This document shows, in pieces, positions 25,045 through 32,197 of a DNA stretch of 39,366 nt. The position numbers and the translations under genes were made by a program. Every line of letters begins with the position of its first letter. Within the stretch, counting starts at the first letter, position 1. The notes beneath the pieces were generated by a model. The model had not been told where the DNA came from. It saw nothing but the letters and a program-made list of their open reading frames with translations, and did not search any database. The DNA is taken from IMG/VR virus record IMGVR_UViG_3300024265_000124, positions 1 through 39,366 of that record; one strand, 5' to 3'. The stretch is from a virus.

Positions 25045-26672
25045 TATATACCTTCCTGAACATGCGGTACAACATGATTTTCAAAATAGCTCCCAGAAGA
25101 AGAACCTTTAACCCTAGATTGGATATCTTCCAGGTCTATAACAAATGGGGGTCTCTCTCCAGGCTTCCTCTTTTTCTTTGGTGCCTCTTCTGAACCAGCA
25201 AAGTAAAGGAGTCTTTTCCTAACTCCTTCAAGGGCAAGACCTAAGGCTATAACATCATCATCATGCCCTCCAGTAGCAAGATTACCAAGGACACCCATAT
25301 CTGTTTCCCCAAATCCTCTAAGCTGGTCAACTGTTACAGGATCATAAAGAATAATGTCTTTAAGCATTATTTGAAGATTTCCAATAAGCTTATACTTTGA
25401 CATCTGAGCAGTTTTAAACCCATAAGGGTTCTCAAGTTGTAATTGAGTCATTGGCCGTTTAGGAGAAATCTTTGTCTTGTATATAAGGTGAAGATTGTTT
25501 ATGTAAGGTAATTCATTTTTTATAACCGAGATGACACTCAGGCCATGTTGGTTCTGCTCTGGAACAAGATAGGCTAGGTTAAAGTCATTTCCTAAGCCTA
25601 TAACTACCTGAGCAAAATCTGGAGGCCAGAGAGTATTTACTCTATAGGCAAGAACCTGTTCCATTGTCTCTATACAGATTCCTTGGATGGTAGAATTATC
25701 TCCCCCTGTTCCTCCACCAGTGTCAACTCCAAAAGCATAATGATAACCCTCTATAGGATGGGGGTTAAGGATACCCATCTTCCCAGGTCCATAAGGGTTA
25801 TGTACTTGTACAAAGTCTGTATTCTCTGTACTTAAAACTCTTGGGAATAAACTACCACCAGTTACCCTAAAAGCTTCTTCCATAGTAAGAGGATACTCTT
25901 GGCGGAAAGAATCTTCATTTCCACCAAATTCGTCTTCAAGCTTTTCCCTTCTCCATTGAATCTGCTCAGGGGTTAGGTTAAACTCTTCAACTAATCTTAT
26001 CTCTTCTTCATTAAGCTCACTGGTTAGCGGGGTCCTGGACTGATACTCTTCGAAGATATGCCAAGGGTAGAAAAGTGCTTGAAACCTTCCCTGACCTTTG
26101 TAAGCCCTCATAAACTCCTGGTGGTGATAAGTACCATAACCATTGGCAGTTGACTCTTTTATAATAACTCCACTATCATGTGGAACTGCACCGAACAGGC
26201 CTGTTATTAAGGTTCTGGGGTCTTTCCAGAATGCAGTCTCCGAGCAATGAAGATGGGTTATAGTGTCACTTCGCCCAAATGTTTTGGACCCCGCTGTACC
26301 AATGGTGAAGGATGCTCCAGTTTTAGAAAAGCCTATCTCTTGCTCGTTTACCTTACCAGTCTGAGGTTTTGGGCCTTTAAGAGTTTTTAAGAAAAAGTGA
26401 ACTCTAGCCAAAAGCTTCTCTGTATGGTCTTTATCATGAGCTATCATAACAGCTCGAGTGTACTTGTATAAGCACTCTATTAAAAACCATGCCATTATAA
26501 ATGATGTCATTCCACCCTGGCGGAACTTTAAGACATCATTTCTATTCTTTCTATGGTCATGAAAATGCTGCTGGATGTTGTTAAGCTCAAAGGGCACTAT
26601 CTCTCCCCTTTTATTGGGGATTGAGATGAGCTTCTTTATCACATGCCCTACTGGCTTAAATTGGGTTGCCAT
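25044..26672 (-). CDS. terL: Terminase large subunit
   Basis: The protein packages DNA into procapsids, with an N-terminal ATPase and a C-terminal RNase H-like nuclease. A Walker A-like loop RQGGMTS is at residues 51-57, Walker B with the catalytic acidic pair is near LHCSETAFW (141-149), and the nuclease starts at GVDTGGGTGGDNS (about 320-333), with a late Asp in GHDDDVIALG. At 542 residues it is normal for TerL. It overlaps the small subunit gene by 17 bp upstream and the PurD-like gene downstream (TAATG). Confidence 0.93.
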   Translation of the reverse strand: MATQFKPVGHVIKKLISIPNKRGEIVPFELNNIQQHFHDHRKNRNDVLKFRQGGMTSFIMAWFLIECLYKYTRAVMIAHDKDHTEKLLARVHFFLKTLKGPKPQTGKVNEQEIGFSKTGASFTIGTAGSKTFGRSDTITHLHCSETAFWKDPRTLITGLFGAVPHDSGVIIKESTANGYGTYHHQEFMRAYKGQGRFQALFYPWHIFEEYQSRTPLTSELNEEEIRLVEEFNLTPEQIQWRREKLEDEFGGNEDSFRQEYPLTMEEAFRVTGGSLFPRVLSTENTDFVQVHNPYGPGKMGILNPHPIEGYHYAFGVDTGGGTGGDNSTIQGICIETMEQVLAYRVNTLWPPDFAQVVIGLGNDFNLAYLVPEQNQHGLSVISVIKNELPYINNLHLIYKTKISPKRPMTQLQLENPYGFKTAQMSKYKLIGNLQIMLKDIILYDPVTVDQLRGFGETDMGVLGNLATGGHDDDVIALGLALEGVRKRLLYFAGSEEAPKKKRKPGERPPFVIDLEDIQSRVKGSSSGSYFENHVVPHVQEGI

Positions 26673-27132
26673 CTGTACCTGTCTTTTTGATAAAGGGTAA
26701 GAGATTAGTTTGCTTAGAGCTAATCTCTTCTGAGGGACTATCCATCATCTGCTTAACAACATCTTCTGCAGTATTTTCTTCTCTCTCCATCTCTTTTGCT
26801 ATGAGAGGATTTTTAGAGAAGAGGCTAGCTCCTGCCAGAGCAATTCTGGCATCTGTAGATCTTAAAGCTTTTCTTATAACTTCATTATATAAGCCAGTCA
26901 TTCCCTTAAGCTCAAGCTCTAGCTCAGCCTTTACCTTTTCAGCATAGTCCTGTCCAGCTTCGCTATCAAGAGCTCTATAGACTGTAGCTACATTTACGTT
27001 TAACTCTGTAGCTGCTTCTAGAGGAGTAAGGCCAGCATAGAATAATCTAATAGCTTTCTTATGCTGTCTCTTAAGCCTTCTAGGCCTATCCTTCCGCTCT
27101 TTTGGGATAACCACTAATGTCTTCTCTTCCAT
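26656..27132 (-). CDS. terS: Terminase small subunit
   Basis: A helix-turn-helix (YAGLTPLEAATELNVNVATV, then YRAL, about residues 33-56) lies in the N-terminal half, followed by helical oligomerisation segments and a charged C-terminus. This is the layout of DNA-recognising TerS proteins, and it directly precedes terL. I placed the start at ATG 27132 with GAGGAG close upstream; an in-frame TTG at 27150 preceded by AAGGTG would add six residues. It is the first gene of the leftward virion operon, behind the promoter at 27177-27205. Confidence 0.85.
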   Translation of the reverse strand: MEEKTLVVIPKERKDRPRRLKRQHKKAIRLFYAGLTPLEAATELNVNVATVYRALDSEAGQDYAEKVKAELELELKGMTGLYNEVIRKALRSTDARIALAGASLFSKNPLIAKEMEREENTAEDVVKQMMDSPSEEISSKQTNLLPFIKKTGTDGNPI

Positions 27133-27176
27133 AAGCTCCTCAGCTTTCAACTAACACCTTATGTGCCCGTACATTT

Positions 27177-27205
27177 ATAATAACACAGCTGGTAGGCTAT
27201 GTCAA
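27177..27205 (-). promoter_or_regulatory. Leftward sigma-70-type promoter for the packaging/virion operon
   Basis: On the minus strand TTGACA (27205-27200) is followed by exactly 17 bases and then TATTAT (27182-27177). The start site would fall about 30-40 bases before terS. It is the only such site seen in front of the 22-kb leftward operon. Confidence 0.65.
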
Positions 27206-27213
27206 CCATTAAC

Positions 27214-27233
27214 TAAGATTCGATTCAATCTTA
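27214..27233. promoter_or_regulatory. Palindromic operator candidate between divergent promoters
   Basis: TAAGATT (27214-27220) and AATCTTA (27227-27233) form a perfect inverted repeat with a 6-base spacer. It lies just upstream of the -35 of the leftward promoter and about 44 bases upstream of the -35 of the rightward one, so a bound dimer could act on both. No second copy was noticed by eye. No regulator is assigned. Confidence 0.5.
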
Positions 27234-27276
27234 AGAAGTAAACTAGCACAGACGGCAGAACTTGGACATCCAATTG

Positions 27277-27305
27277 TTTACATTGGTCGGTTTTGGGGGT
27301 ATAAT
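27277..27305 (+). promoter_or_regulatory. Rightward sigma-70-type promoter
   Basis: TTTACA (27277-27282), a 17-base spacer and a perfect TATAAT (27300-27305) precede the small-gene cluster. The start site would lie near 27312, about 30 bases before the first gene. Confidence 0.75.
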
Positions 27306-27341
27306 ATATGTATGACATACAATAAAAGGAAGGAGGAGAGC

Positions 27342-27569
27342 ATGACAACACATGAGAAGGTGTTCAAGGAAATGCAGGAGCAGGATTTATGTGTTTACAT
27401 GACACAGGACATAAGAGAAATTTATAGACAGCATAGGAAGAAAAGACATGGGATGATGGTTGATGATTATTACACAAGGATTGATGTCCATCCAATCGTT
27501 ATCAATCCTTTGATTGACAAAGGAAAGATAAAGAGAATAGCACACGGACATTATGTAATTAATGGTTGA
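27342..27569 (+). CDS. Small protein, possible winged-helix regulator (75 aa)
   Basis: This is the first gene behind the rightward promoter. I chose ATG 27342 because AAGGAGGAG lies just upstream; a start at 27312 would coincide with the likely transcription start. The protein is basic. Its C-terminal part (VINPLIDKGKIKRIAHGHYVI) looks like the last helix and beta wing of a winged-helix domain. Family not recognised. First position in an early operon is common for a transcription regulator, but this is inference. Confidence 0.65.
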   Translation: MTTHEKVFKEMQEQDLCVYMTQDIREIYRQHRKKRHGMMVDDYYTRIDVHPIVINPLIDKGKIKRIAHGHYVING

Positions 27570-27594
27570 CATTGTGACATGAGTATGTTACAAT
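27566..27594 (+). promoter_or_regulatory. Second rightward sigma-70-type promoter
   Basis: A perfect TTGACA (27566-27571), a 17-base spacer and TACAAT (27589-27594) start within the stop codon of the preceding gene. The following bases ATATATGTAAT resemble those after the neighbouring promoters. Confidence 0.7.
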
Positions 27595-27646
27595 ATATGT
27601 AATGAATATTCGTGCAACATGTATGAACATTAAACAAGGAGGCAAT

Positions 27647-27850
27647 ATGCCTGACATCGAACTCACCAAGGAGGAAGTACAGGAGTACAAGGCAATGAAG
27701 GAAGCAAAGGAAAAGACAAAGGTGAACGACCGCAAGGCCCGGGCAAAGGATGTTATCATCCTCAGGAAGGCGAAGCAGAAAGGCATCAAGGCAACTGATG
27801 AGGAAATAGCAACCGAACTGACGGCAATGGCAGGACGCTCACGCTCCTAA
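27647..27850 (+). CDS. Small charged helical protein, paralogue of the 89-aa protein at 35016 (67 aa)
   Basis: The start ATG 27647 is preceded by CAAGGAGG. The C-terminal 36 residues (RAKDVIILRKAKQKGIKATD, then EEIATELTAM and AGRSR) match the end of the protein encoded at 35016-35285 (RAKDKIVLRKAAEAKIVATD, then QEIEAELKAM and EARAR) almost position by position. The N-terminal part is a charged helix. It has its own promoter, and codon use is GC-richer than nearby genes. The function is unknown; strong charge and an A-T-D-x-E-I turn suggest a small DNA-binding or protein-binding module. Confidence 0.75.
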   Translation: MPDIELTKEEVQEYKAMKEAKEKTKVNDRKARAKDVIILRKAKQKGIKATDEEIATELTAMAGRSRS

Positions 27851-28214
27851 ACCTACACCGTCCTGGGCATGACGTTAAACTGCCTACTTCTTCACAAACA
27901 CTTCCATCACTATTGTTTGCATCTCCTTTGTACTTCTAATGCTGAGAGTTGGACGAGATGGAAATATATTTTTTTTATGATTAAAATGAAAATAAAATAA
28001 AATAATGGTTGATTTTTACAAAAAAATAATATATAATACATATATGATATCTACATACACATTTATATATATTGTGACATACAAACAATGAACGAAAGAA
28101 CTACAAATAGCTGTAAACGTACTGAGGTTTTTATAAAAAAAATAAATATTATTTTCTTCATCATGTCATTATAGTAAGGATAGAAGTACACACACTCAAC
28201 AAGGAGGCTGGATA
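27851..28214. other. 364-bp AT-rich noncoding region
   Basis: There is no supported gene. The first 15 bases can pair with the end of the preceding gene (CAGGACG 27831-27837 with CGTCCTG 27859-27865). From 27960 onward the sequence is extremely AT-rich with A- and T-runs and contains the promoter at 28009-28037. TGACATACAA at 28075-28084 repeats the sequence at 27313-27322. AT-richness would also suit a replication origin or protein-bound control region, but no iterons were found. Confidence 0.6.
28009..28037 (+). promoter_or_regulatory. Third rightward sigma-70-type promoter
   Basis: TTGATT (28009-28014), a 17-base spacer and a perfect TATAAT (28032-28037) lie in an AT-rich tract about 180 bases before the next gene. 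The -35 context TTGATTTTTA is the same as at the 34305 promoter. Confidence 0.65.
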
Positions 28215-28445
28215 ATGCCAGAACACACAGGAGACAAAGTACACTTGACTACACAGACACTTCAGCAGGGTAATGACCATTACCCAAACATTCCCACTTT
28301 GAAGGATATGATTGCTCAGGTTGAAGTCTTTGAGTGCTCAGCATGCTTAATGCAGTGGGGGTCTTGCCAAGTAGAGACAAAGTGTATTAGATGTGAGTCA
28401 AAGGATTTAGTTGTCCTTGACCATGTTAATCCACCACTCTTTTAG
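28215..28445 (+). CDS. Zinc-ribbon small protein (76 aa)
   Basis: CSAC and CIRC, about 17 residues apart in the C-terminal half, form a probable four-Cys zinc site (VFECSACLMQWGSC, then TKCIRCESKDL). The N-terminal 35 residues are polar and perhaps disordered. ATG 28215 is preceded by CAAGGAGG. First gene behind the AT-rich region. The function is unknown. Confidence 0.75.
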   Translation: MPEHTGDKVHLTTQTLQQGNDHYPNIPTLKDMIAQVEVFECSACLMQWGSCQVETKCIRCESKDLVVLDHVNPPLF

Positions 28446-28459
28446 ACAAAGGAGAAGAG

Positions 28460-28882
28460 ATGATAATCATTGACTTGAACAAAGAGTGGAAGATAAAAAA
28501 AGACGTTAAGAAAGTCTTCAAGGCTGCTAACAATCTCACTAGCAAATTACAAAGGCTAAGCATTGACCTTGATGTTGAGGTCAAGGTTCATCTGAATTGG
28601 AATCCATTTCTTATTTGGATAAGACCTAGACGGAAACTATCTCCTGAAATGATGTGTGCTGTTGCTGGTGAGATTGAACTCCTTCTAGATATGACAGAAG
28701 AAGAAGAGTTTACAAAATCAATACGAGGTGAAGTAGTTGACTTTGATGGACATTACAAAGGCTTTAAGTTATGGTTTACTTTCCTTCCCGATGATACTTG
28801 TATATGGGTTGAGGAAGAGATAGCACCAGCAAGAACCTACACAACTAATCCAGTAACAAGAAAGAAACTGGTATGCTCATGA
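28460..28882 (+). CDS. Hypothetical protein (140 aa)
   Basis: The family is not recognised. There is a helical, basic N-terminal third (EWKIKKDVKKVFKAANNLTS), then an alternating strand region with several Trp (NWNPFLIWIRPRRK), then an acidic helix and a beta segment ending in Thr/Lys-rich residues. No metal site or catalytic motif is visible. ATG 28460 follows AAAGGAGAAGAG. It overlaps the next gene. Confidence 0.7.
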   Translation: MIIIDLNKEWKIKKDVKKVFKAANNLTSKLQRLSIDLDVEVKVHLNWNPFLIWIRPRRKLSPEMMCAVAGEIELLLDMTEEEEFTKSIRGEVVDFDGHYKGFKLWFTFLPDDTCIWVEEEIAPARTYTTNPVTRKKLVCS

Positions 28883-29331
28883 GTAACCTAGAGAACAATG
28901 AACCATCTGATTGGAGTGATGAGCAGGATCTTGATCCTGACATAGATCCACAAGAACCACTAGACCCGTTAGAAGTGGATGATACGCAAAGCCTTTCACC
29001 TGAGCAGTATGAAGAGCTCCAAAAGTGGAAGCAAAGACAAGGGAACAAGAAGACAGTTATCTTTGTCAAGGTAACCATTGAGCATGAGTGTTTGCTCTGT
29101 GGTCATGAGAGGAAAAGAACCATGAAGGTTGACTTGGATACAAAGAAGAAGTGGGTGGCAGAGAACCTTTTAGATAAGAACAACACCTATCATTCAAAGG
29201 ATACTACCTGTCCATTTTGCTCAGAGCATCTTATCCAAGTTGATAAGGAAACTCTTGTAAGTATGCTCATTGAGCAAGCAAAGAAACTTGGACGGACACC
29301 TTTACCAAAAAGGAGTAGACATGGAAAGTGA
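28873..29331 (+). CDS. Zinc-ribbon protein with acidic N-terminus (152 aa)
   Basis: The first 60 residues are very acidic (DEQDLDPDIDPQEPLDPLEV). They are followed by a CLLCGHERKRTMKVD segment and CPFCSEHL, a four-Cys zinc ribbon. The start is uncertain: ATG 28873, or ATG 28879 which makes an ATGA overlap with the preceding stop. Neither has a strong Shine-Dalgarno sequence, so translation is probably coupled. The function is unknown. Confidence 0.7.
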   Translation: MLMSNLENNEPSDWSDEQDLDPDIDPQEPLDPLEVDDTQSLSPEQYEELQKWKQRQGNKKTVIFVKVTIEHECLLCGHERKRTMKVDLDTKKKWVAENLLDKNNTYHSKDTTCPFCSEHLIQVDKETLVSMLIEQAKKLGRTPLPKRSRHGK

Positions 29332-29503
29332 AAATAAATACACAGTTATTAGAATAAAAGAATTGCGCTCCCTCAAGTCCGACCTTGATGAGGCAATAGG
29401 ATTATTAGAAGAAGCCCATACAATGCTTACCCAAGCAATTACTTTAGACAATACACCTGAAGATATAAAAACCTTCCTAACCAAACTGGAGGCAAACAAA
29501 TGA
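29321..29503 (+). CDS. Small helical protein (60 aa)
   Basis: Two helices with a coiled-coil look (IKELRSLKSDLDEAIGLLEE, then EDIKTFLTKLEANK). I chose ATG 29321 because AAGGAGTAG is just upstream. A longer frame from 29270 would overlap the preceding gene much further. The family is not recognised. Confidence 0.65.
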   Translation: MESENKYTVIRIKELRSLKSDLDEAIGLLEEAHTMLTQAITLDNTPEDIKTFLTKLEANK

Positions 29504-29655
29504 CTCTCGAATGTAACCTATGCAAAAGATCAGAGCACAAAAAAGAGAACAAATGCACTCATGATACAGTATGGTGTAGGAACAACAAGAAGTGGGTACA
29601 GACAACTACAGCTTACATTTGCAAAGCATACACCCCTGAGGAAAGGAGGTCCTAG
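29500..29655 (+). CDS. Cysteine-rich small protein (51 aa)
   Basis: This short frame starts with ATG 29500, overlapping the previous stop (ATGA) and preceded by TGGAGG, and ends with TAG 29653-29655. The product begins MTLECNLCKRSEHKKENKC, then has a third and fourth Cys region (TVWCRNN, AYICKAYTPEERR). The CxxC plus later Cys residues suggest zinc binding. It resembles the small Cys-rich proteins encoded nearby. The RBS of the next gene lies in its last codons. Confidence 0.65.
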   Translation: MTLECNLCKRSEHKKENKCTHDTVWCRNNKKWVQTTTAYICKAYTPEERRS

Positions 29656-29657
29656 AA

Positions 29658-29924
29658 ATGGGATGGAAATCTATTCGAGAAAAGCAATATGCTTTAAACG
29701 AAATCCGTAAGAAGGACAAACTGGCAGCATTTATGTTTGGGTGCATGAGGCAGATTGAACTTGCCTCTAGGCACTGTGAGGAGGAAGGACTAGCCGAAGC
29801 AGTAGGTGATTCCTTCAAAGACCTTGAGGATACCTTAAAGAGTTATTTCCCTGATATGTTCAAAGGGGAGAAGGATGACCTTAATGAAGCAATTGCTAAG
29901 ACATACCCTTGGGTGTTGTTTTAG
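29658..29924 (+). CDS. Small helical protein (88 aa)
   Basis: The protein is helical and amphipathic, starting MGWKSIREKQYALNEIRKK and ending in a hydrophobic tail (AKTYPWVLF). A pair of Cys residues occurs (FGCMRQ, RHCEEEG), but no paired CxxC. ATG 29658 is preceded by AAAGGAGG. Family and function not recognised. Confidence 0.65.
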   Translation: MGWKSIREKQYALNEIRKKDKLAAFMFGCMRQIELASRHCEEEGLAEAVGDSFKDLEDTLKSYFPDMFKGEKDDLNEAIAKTYPWVLF

Positions 29925-29962
29925 TAAAGAGCAAATCTAACTATGAAAGGAGGTGAGCTAGA

Positions 29963-30991
29963 TTGTCATTGAGAGAGTTGAAGAAGGGCGAGAAGGTGTT
30001 GGTGATAGGCAAGACGTCCAACTTTAATATAGGCGACATTGTAACCATCAAAGGACGAACAATTAGTGGCATTGGATACAAGTGCTCAAACGGCGAGGAA
30101 GAACTTGGCAAGAGTCGTGGCCAACTCCTCGCCATTGGCGACAAGGTAACCCGTGGGCCGGATTGGGAACGTTGTTATTATGACCAAGATGGAGGGGAAG
30201 GTAACGCTGGGGTAATAACTCACATTCTCCCAGATAGACCAAAACAGCCAGTACGTGTTCTATGGGATAATGGCAGCACTCCCGGAGCTAACCCATATTA
30301 CCGCATGACCCCCAACCACCAAGACCTCAAGCCCACAGGTGATAGCGTGGAGGATGGTAAACCAGAGTGTTTTGGAAACTGGGTATGCAATGGACATAGT
30401 TGCCAAACTTGTCCTAACATTCCATTTAGCCAAGACACAAGATGTGGATGTGACCTTGAGCGTTGCCTACATGCAAGAGGTTGTAAAGCCCAACATGATG
30501 GGGAGCCAGAGAAAGAAGATCAATTTATTAAAGAAAGTGATAAACCAGAGTGTTTTGGGAAGTACCCGTGCCGTAAATACCCTGCTTGTAGTGGATGTCC
30601 AAGCCAAGGAAGGAGCCAAGCAGGTAACTGTAAGTGCAATGCTTGTAAACATCAGCATCATGGCTGCAACCCAGAACTTGAACTAAACGAACCCAAACCC
30701 TTAAAAGAGGAGAAAACAACCATGCCAAGCACCCAGGAAACATTTGACAGGCTTGAAAGAGCCAACCAGATCAAGCTTGTTGAGAAGCCCAAAGCCGAGA
30801 ATAAGATCAAAGCAGCTGAGGAAGACTTCAACCTTTTAGAAGACGAGATGAACCGTCTTCTCAAATACCCAACACTGTTCTCTGAGAAGCAGGGAATGCT
30901 TGAGGCAGTCGTTGGTAAGGAGAAGGCCAAGGAAACAATGCGCCTACTCGACCTGGGCATGCCAGTCAGCATCAACATCACCAAGAGCTAG
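29963..30991 (+). CDS. MIB/HERC2-domain protein with two Cys-rich repeats (342 aa)
   Basis: The start is TTG 29963, 6 bases after AAGGAGGTGA. Residues 1-58 are a beta-rich, KOW/SH3-like lead-in. Residues 59-116 match the MIB/HERC2 domain of eukaryotic E3 ubiquitin ligases: VTRGPDW, DQDGGEG, then VRVLWDNG and YYRM. Two related Cys-rich units begin KPECFG near residues 133 and 193, each with eight or more Cys that could bind zinc or form disulfides. The C-terminal 90 residues (from about 254) are a separate helical domain, with an ATG at 30721 preceded by AGAGGAG that might allow a shorter product. The substrate or binding partner is unknown. There is no RING, HECT or other ligase domain. Confidence 0.8.
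   Translation: MSLRELKKGEKVLVIGKTSNFNIGDIVTIKGRTISGIGYKCSNGEEELGKSRGQLLAIGDKVTRGPDWERCYYDQDGGEGNAGVITHILPDRPKQPVRVLWDNGSTPGANPYYRMTPNHQDLKPTGDSVEDGKPECFGNWVCNGHSCQTCPNIPFSQDTRCGCDLERCLHARGCKAQHDGEPEKEDQFIKESDKPECFGKYPCRKYPACSGCPSQGRSQAGNCKCNACKHQHHGCNPELELNEPKPLKEEKTTMPSTQETFDRLERANQIKLVEKPKAENKIKAAEEDFNLLEDEMNRLLKYPTLFSEKQGMLEAVVGKEKAKETMRLLDLGMPVSINITKS
30358..30558 (+). repeat. Direct repeat pair inside the MIB/HERC2 gene
   Basis: The 18-base sequence TAAACCAGAGTGTTTTGG occurs at 30358-30375 and again at 30541-30558, 183 bp (61 codons) apart. It encodes the KPECFG start of both Cys-rich units and indicates a fairly recent internal duplication. Confidence 0.85.
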
Positions 30992-31007
30992 TCTCTCTTG
31001 CCTTGTG

Positions 31008-31022
31008 GGTGGAGTAGCCACC
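31008..31022 (+). promoter_or_regulatory. Short intercistronic hairpin
   Basis: GGTGG (31008-31012) and CCACC (31018-31022) enclose a 5-base loop in the 53-base gap after the MIB/HERC2 gene. There is no T-tract. The GGTGG/CCACC arms recur in the hairpins at 32681 and 37752. Confidence 0.4.
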
Positions 31023-31044
31023 ATCCATAGGGTTGGAGGTACAT

Positions 31045-31341
31045 ATGCTTATATGTAAGGAATCTATAACTTGTATCGAAGCACATAGATGTGGACATGC
31101 TCTACCCCATACCAAAGAGCAATGTTTAGATGTTTATTGGGTGATGGGAAAAGGTTTATGGAGATGCCCTCTATGCTTTTCATGTAAATATGGGACTTCA
31201 AATCCTGATAAGTGTCACTACCCAGACAAAAATGATACTTGTGTTTGTGAAGATGAAGAAGGACTACTCAATCTAAACAAGGAGGAAGCACATGACACAG
31301 AAGGAGCAGGAGTTAGTCAAGAGGTTACGCAAGCAGGTTAA
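31045..31341 (+). CDS. Cysteine/histidine-rich small protein (98 aa)
   Basis: There are at least nine Cys residues, in CKESITCIEAHRCGHA, CPLCFSC and CHYPDKNDTCVCED, suggesting one or two zinc sites. The C-terminal part is acidic. I chose ATG 31045 because TTGGAGG lies five bases upstream; an in-frame TTG at 31033 would add four residues. It overlaps the next gene by 50 bp. The function is unknown. Confidence 0.7.
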   Translation: MLICKESITCIEAHRCGHALPHTKEQCLDVYWVMGKGLWRCPLCFSCKYGTSNPDKCHYPDKNDTCVCEDEEGLLNLNKEEAHDTEGAGVSQEVTQAG

Positions 31342-31561
31342 GCATGAGAAGGAGCAGCATGCCCTTTGGTTTCATCGCTGGCAGGAGGCAAAGAATCTTG
31401 TACTTGATTTTAAGCATAAACTAGAAATAGAAGAAACAAAAGTAAAAGCATTTGAACATACTCCTGGTGCTATGCTTTATGAAATAATGCAAGGTGTAGC
31501 TGGTGTAGCACACGCCTCTGCTGAAATAGCAACTACAAGGATACGCAAAGGAGAAGGCTAA
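31292..31561 (+). CDS. Helical coiled-coil small protein (89 aa)
   Basis: A long charged helix (QELVKRLRKQVKHEKEQHAL, then WFHRWQEAKNLVLDFKHKLE) is followed by a more hydrophobic Ala/Gly-rich segment (MQGVAGVAHASAEIATT). AAGGAGGAAG precedes ATG 31292, and codon spacing supports the overlap with the upstream gene. Function not recognised. Confidence 0.65.
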   Translation: MTQKEQELVKRLRKQVKHEKEQHALWFHRWQEAKNLVLDFKHKLEIEETKVKAFEHTPGAMLYEIMQGVAGVAHASAEIATTRIRKGEG

Positions 31562-31562
31562 A

Positions 31563-31781
31563 ATGCTCTCAAAATACAAAGGTATCTTCAACTGGTACGG
31601 GGAAAACATCACCCTCTACACCATCTGTGAATCTATGGGCAAAGCAAGGATTAACCTCTCAGAGCAACTCTCCAAAAAGGTTGACAAACCTATAGGAATC
31701 CTTTTGCTTATCTACAGAGGTGCCAAATCCCCCAAGCACGAAATAACGGAGGTGACAAAAAGTGCAGATAACAATCTTTAA
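31563..31781 (+). CDS. Small basic protein (72 aa)
   Basis: The product is 72 residues and starts MLSKYKGIFNWYGENITLYT. It has a short hydrophobic segment (PIGILLLIYRG) and a basic C-terminal end. ATG 31563 follows AAAGGAGAAGG and directly abuts the previous stop; its end overlaps the next gene by 20 bp. No known family is recognised. Confidence 0.65.
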   Translation: MLSKYKGIFNWYGENITLYTICESMGKARINLSEQLSKKVDKPIGILLLIYRGAKSPKHEITEVTKSADNNL

Positions 31782-31965
31782 TGAAGTATCATGGCACTCT
31801 GCTTCTTTAAAGGATGCCCCTGAATTAACAAGACATAGCCCTTTTATAGAAAGTAGAGGACACCAAGGTAACGAGATGTTTAAGCTTCTTGTAGCTAATG
31901 GGGAAACCTATACAATGATTTTAATAAAGGAGGAAAAGGGTGAAGCAAGTAACAGCAAAGCTTAA
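31762..31965 (+). CDS. Small protein of unknown function (67 aa)
   Basis: GTG 31762 is preceded by CGGAGGTGAC, giving a 67-residue product starting MQITIFNEVSWHSASLKDAP. It appears to be a small alpha/beta domain with no motif. It overlaps genes on both sides in the compact rightward cluster. Confidence 0.6.
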   Translation: MQITIFNEVSWHSASLKDAPELTRHSPFIESRGHQGNEMFKLLVANGETYTMILIKEEKGEASNSKA

Positions 31966-32197
31966 GGAGATAAACCTTGACCTTTCCAAACCTCAACCCA
32001 GACCCCTTGAGCCTGGAGATAGGATCCTTTGGAATAACTACAAATCTGTTGTAGTTGAGCTGGATAGTGAAAAGATAACTGAAACAAGGAAAGGCCACAA
32101 TCTCTACATACAAGACTGGATCATCCACTCAGGAAAGATAGTTAGGGTTAGCTACATTGTAATAACTAAGAAAAAGGAGGCAAAGAAAGATGACTGA
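31940..32197 (+). CDS. Small SH3-like protein (85 aa)
   Basis: GTG 31940 is preceded by AAAGGAGGAAAA. After a helical basic start comes LEPGDRILWNNYKSVVVELD and IIHSGKIVRVSYIVITKKK, which reads as a small beta barrel of SH3/KOW type. A similar GD-type barrel is encoded at 33502-33723. Function unknown. Confidence 0.65.
   Translation: MKQVTAKLKEINLDLSKPQPRPLEPGDRILWNNYKSVVVELDSEKITETRKGHNLYIQDWIIHSGKIVRVSYIVITKKKEAKKDD

Noticed and set aside
27851-28214. Replication origin with iterons
   Set aside because: The region is AT-rich, but only single or double copies of short words were found and no regularly spaced repeats.
30339-30686. 115-residue ORF in another frame of the MIB/HERC2 gene
   Set aside because: The Cys-rich repeat frame is better supported by motif, duplication and RBS; this frame has none.
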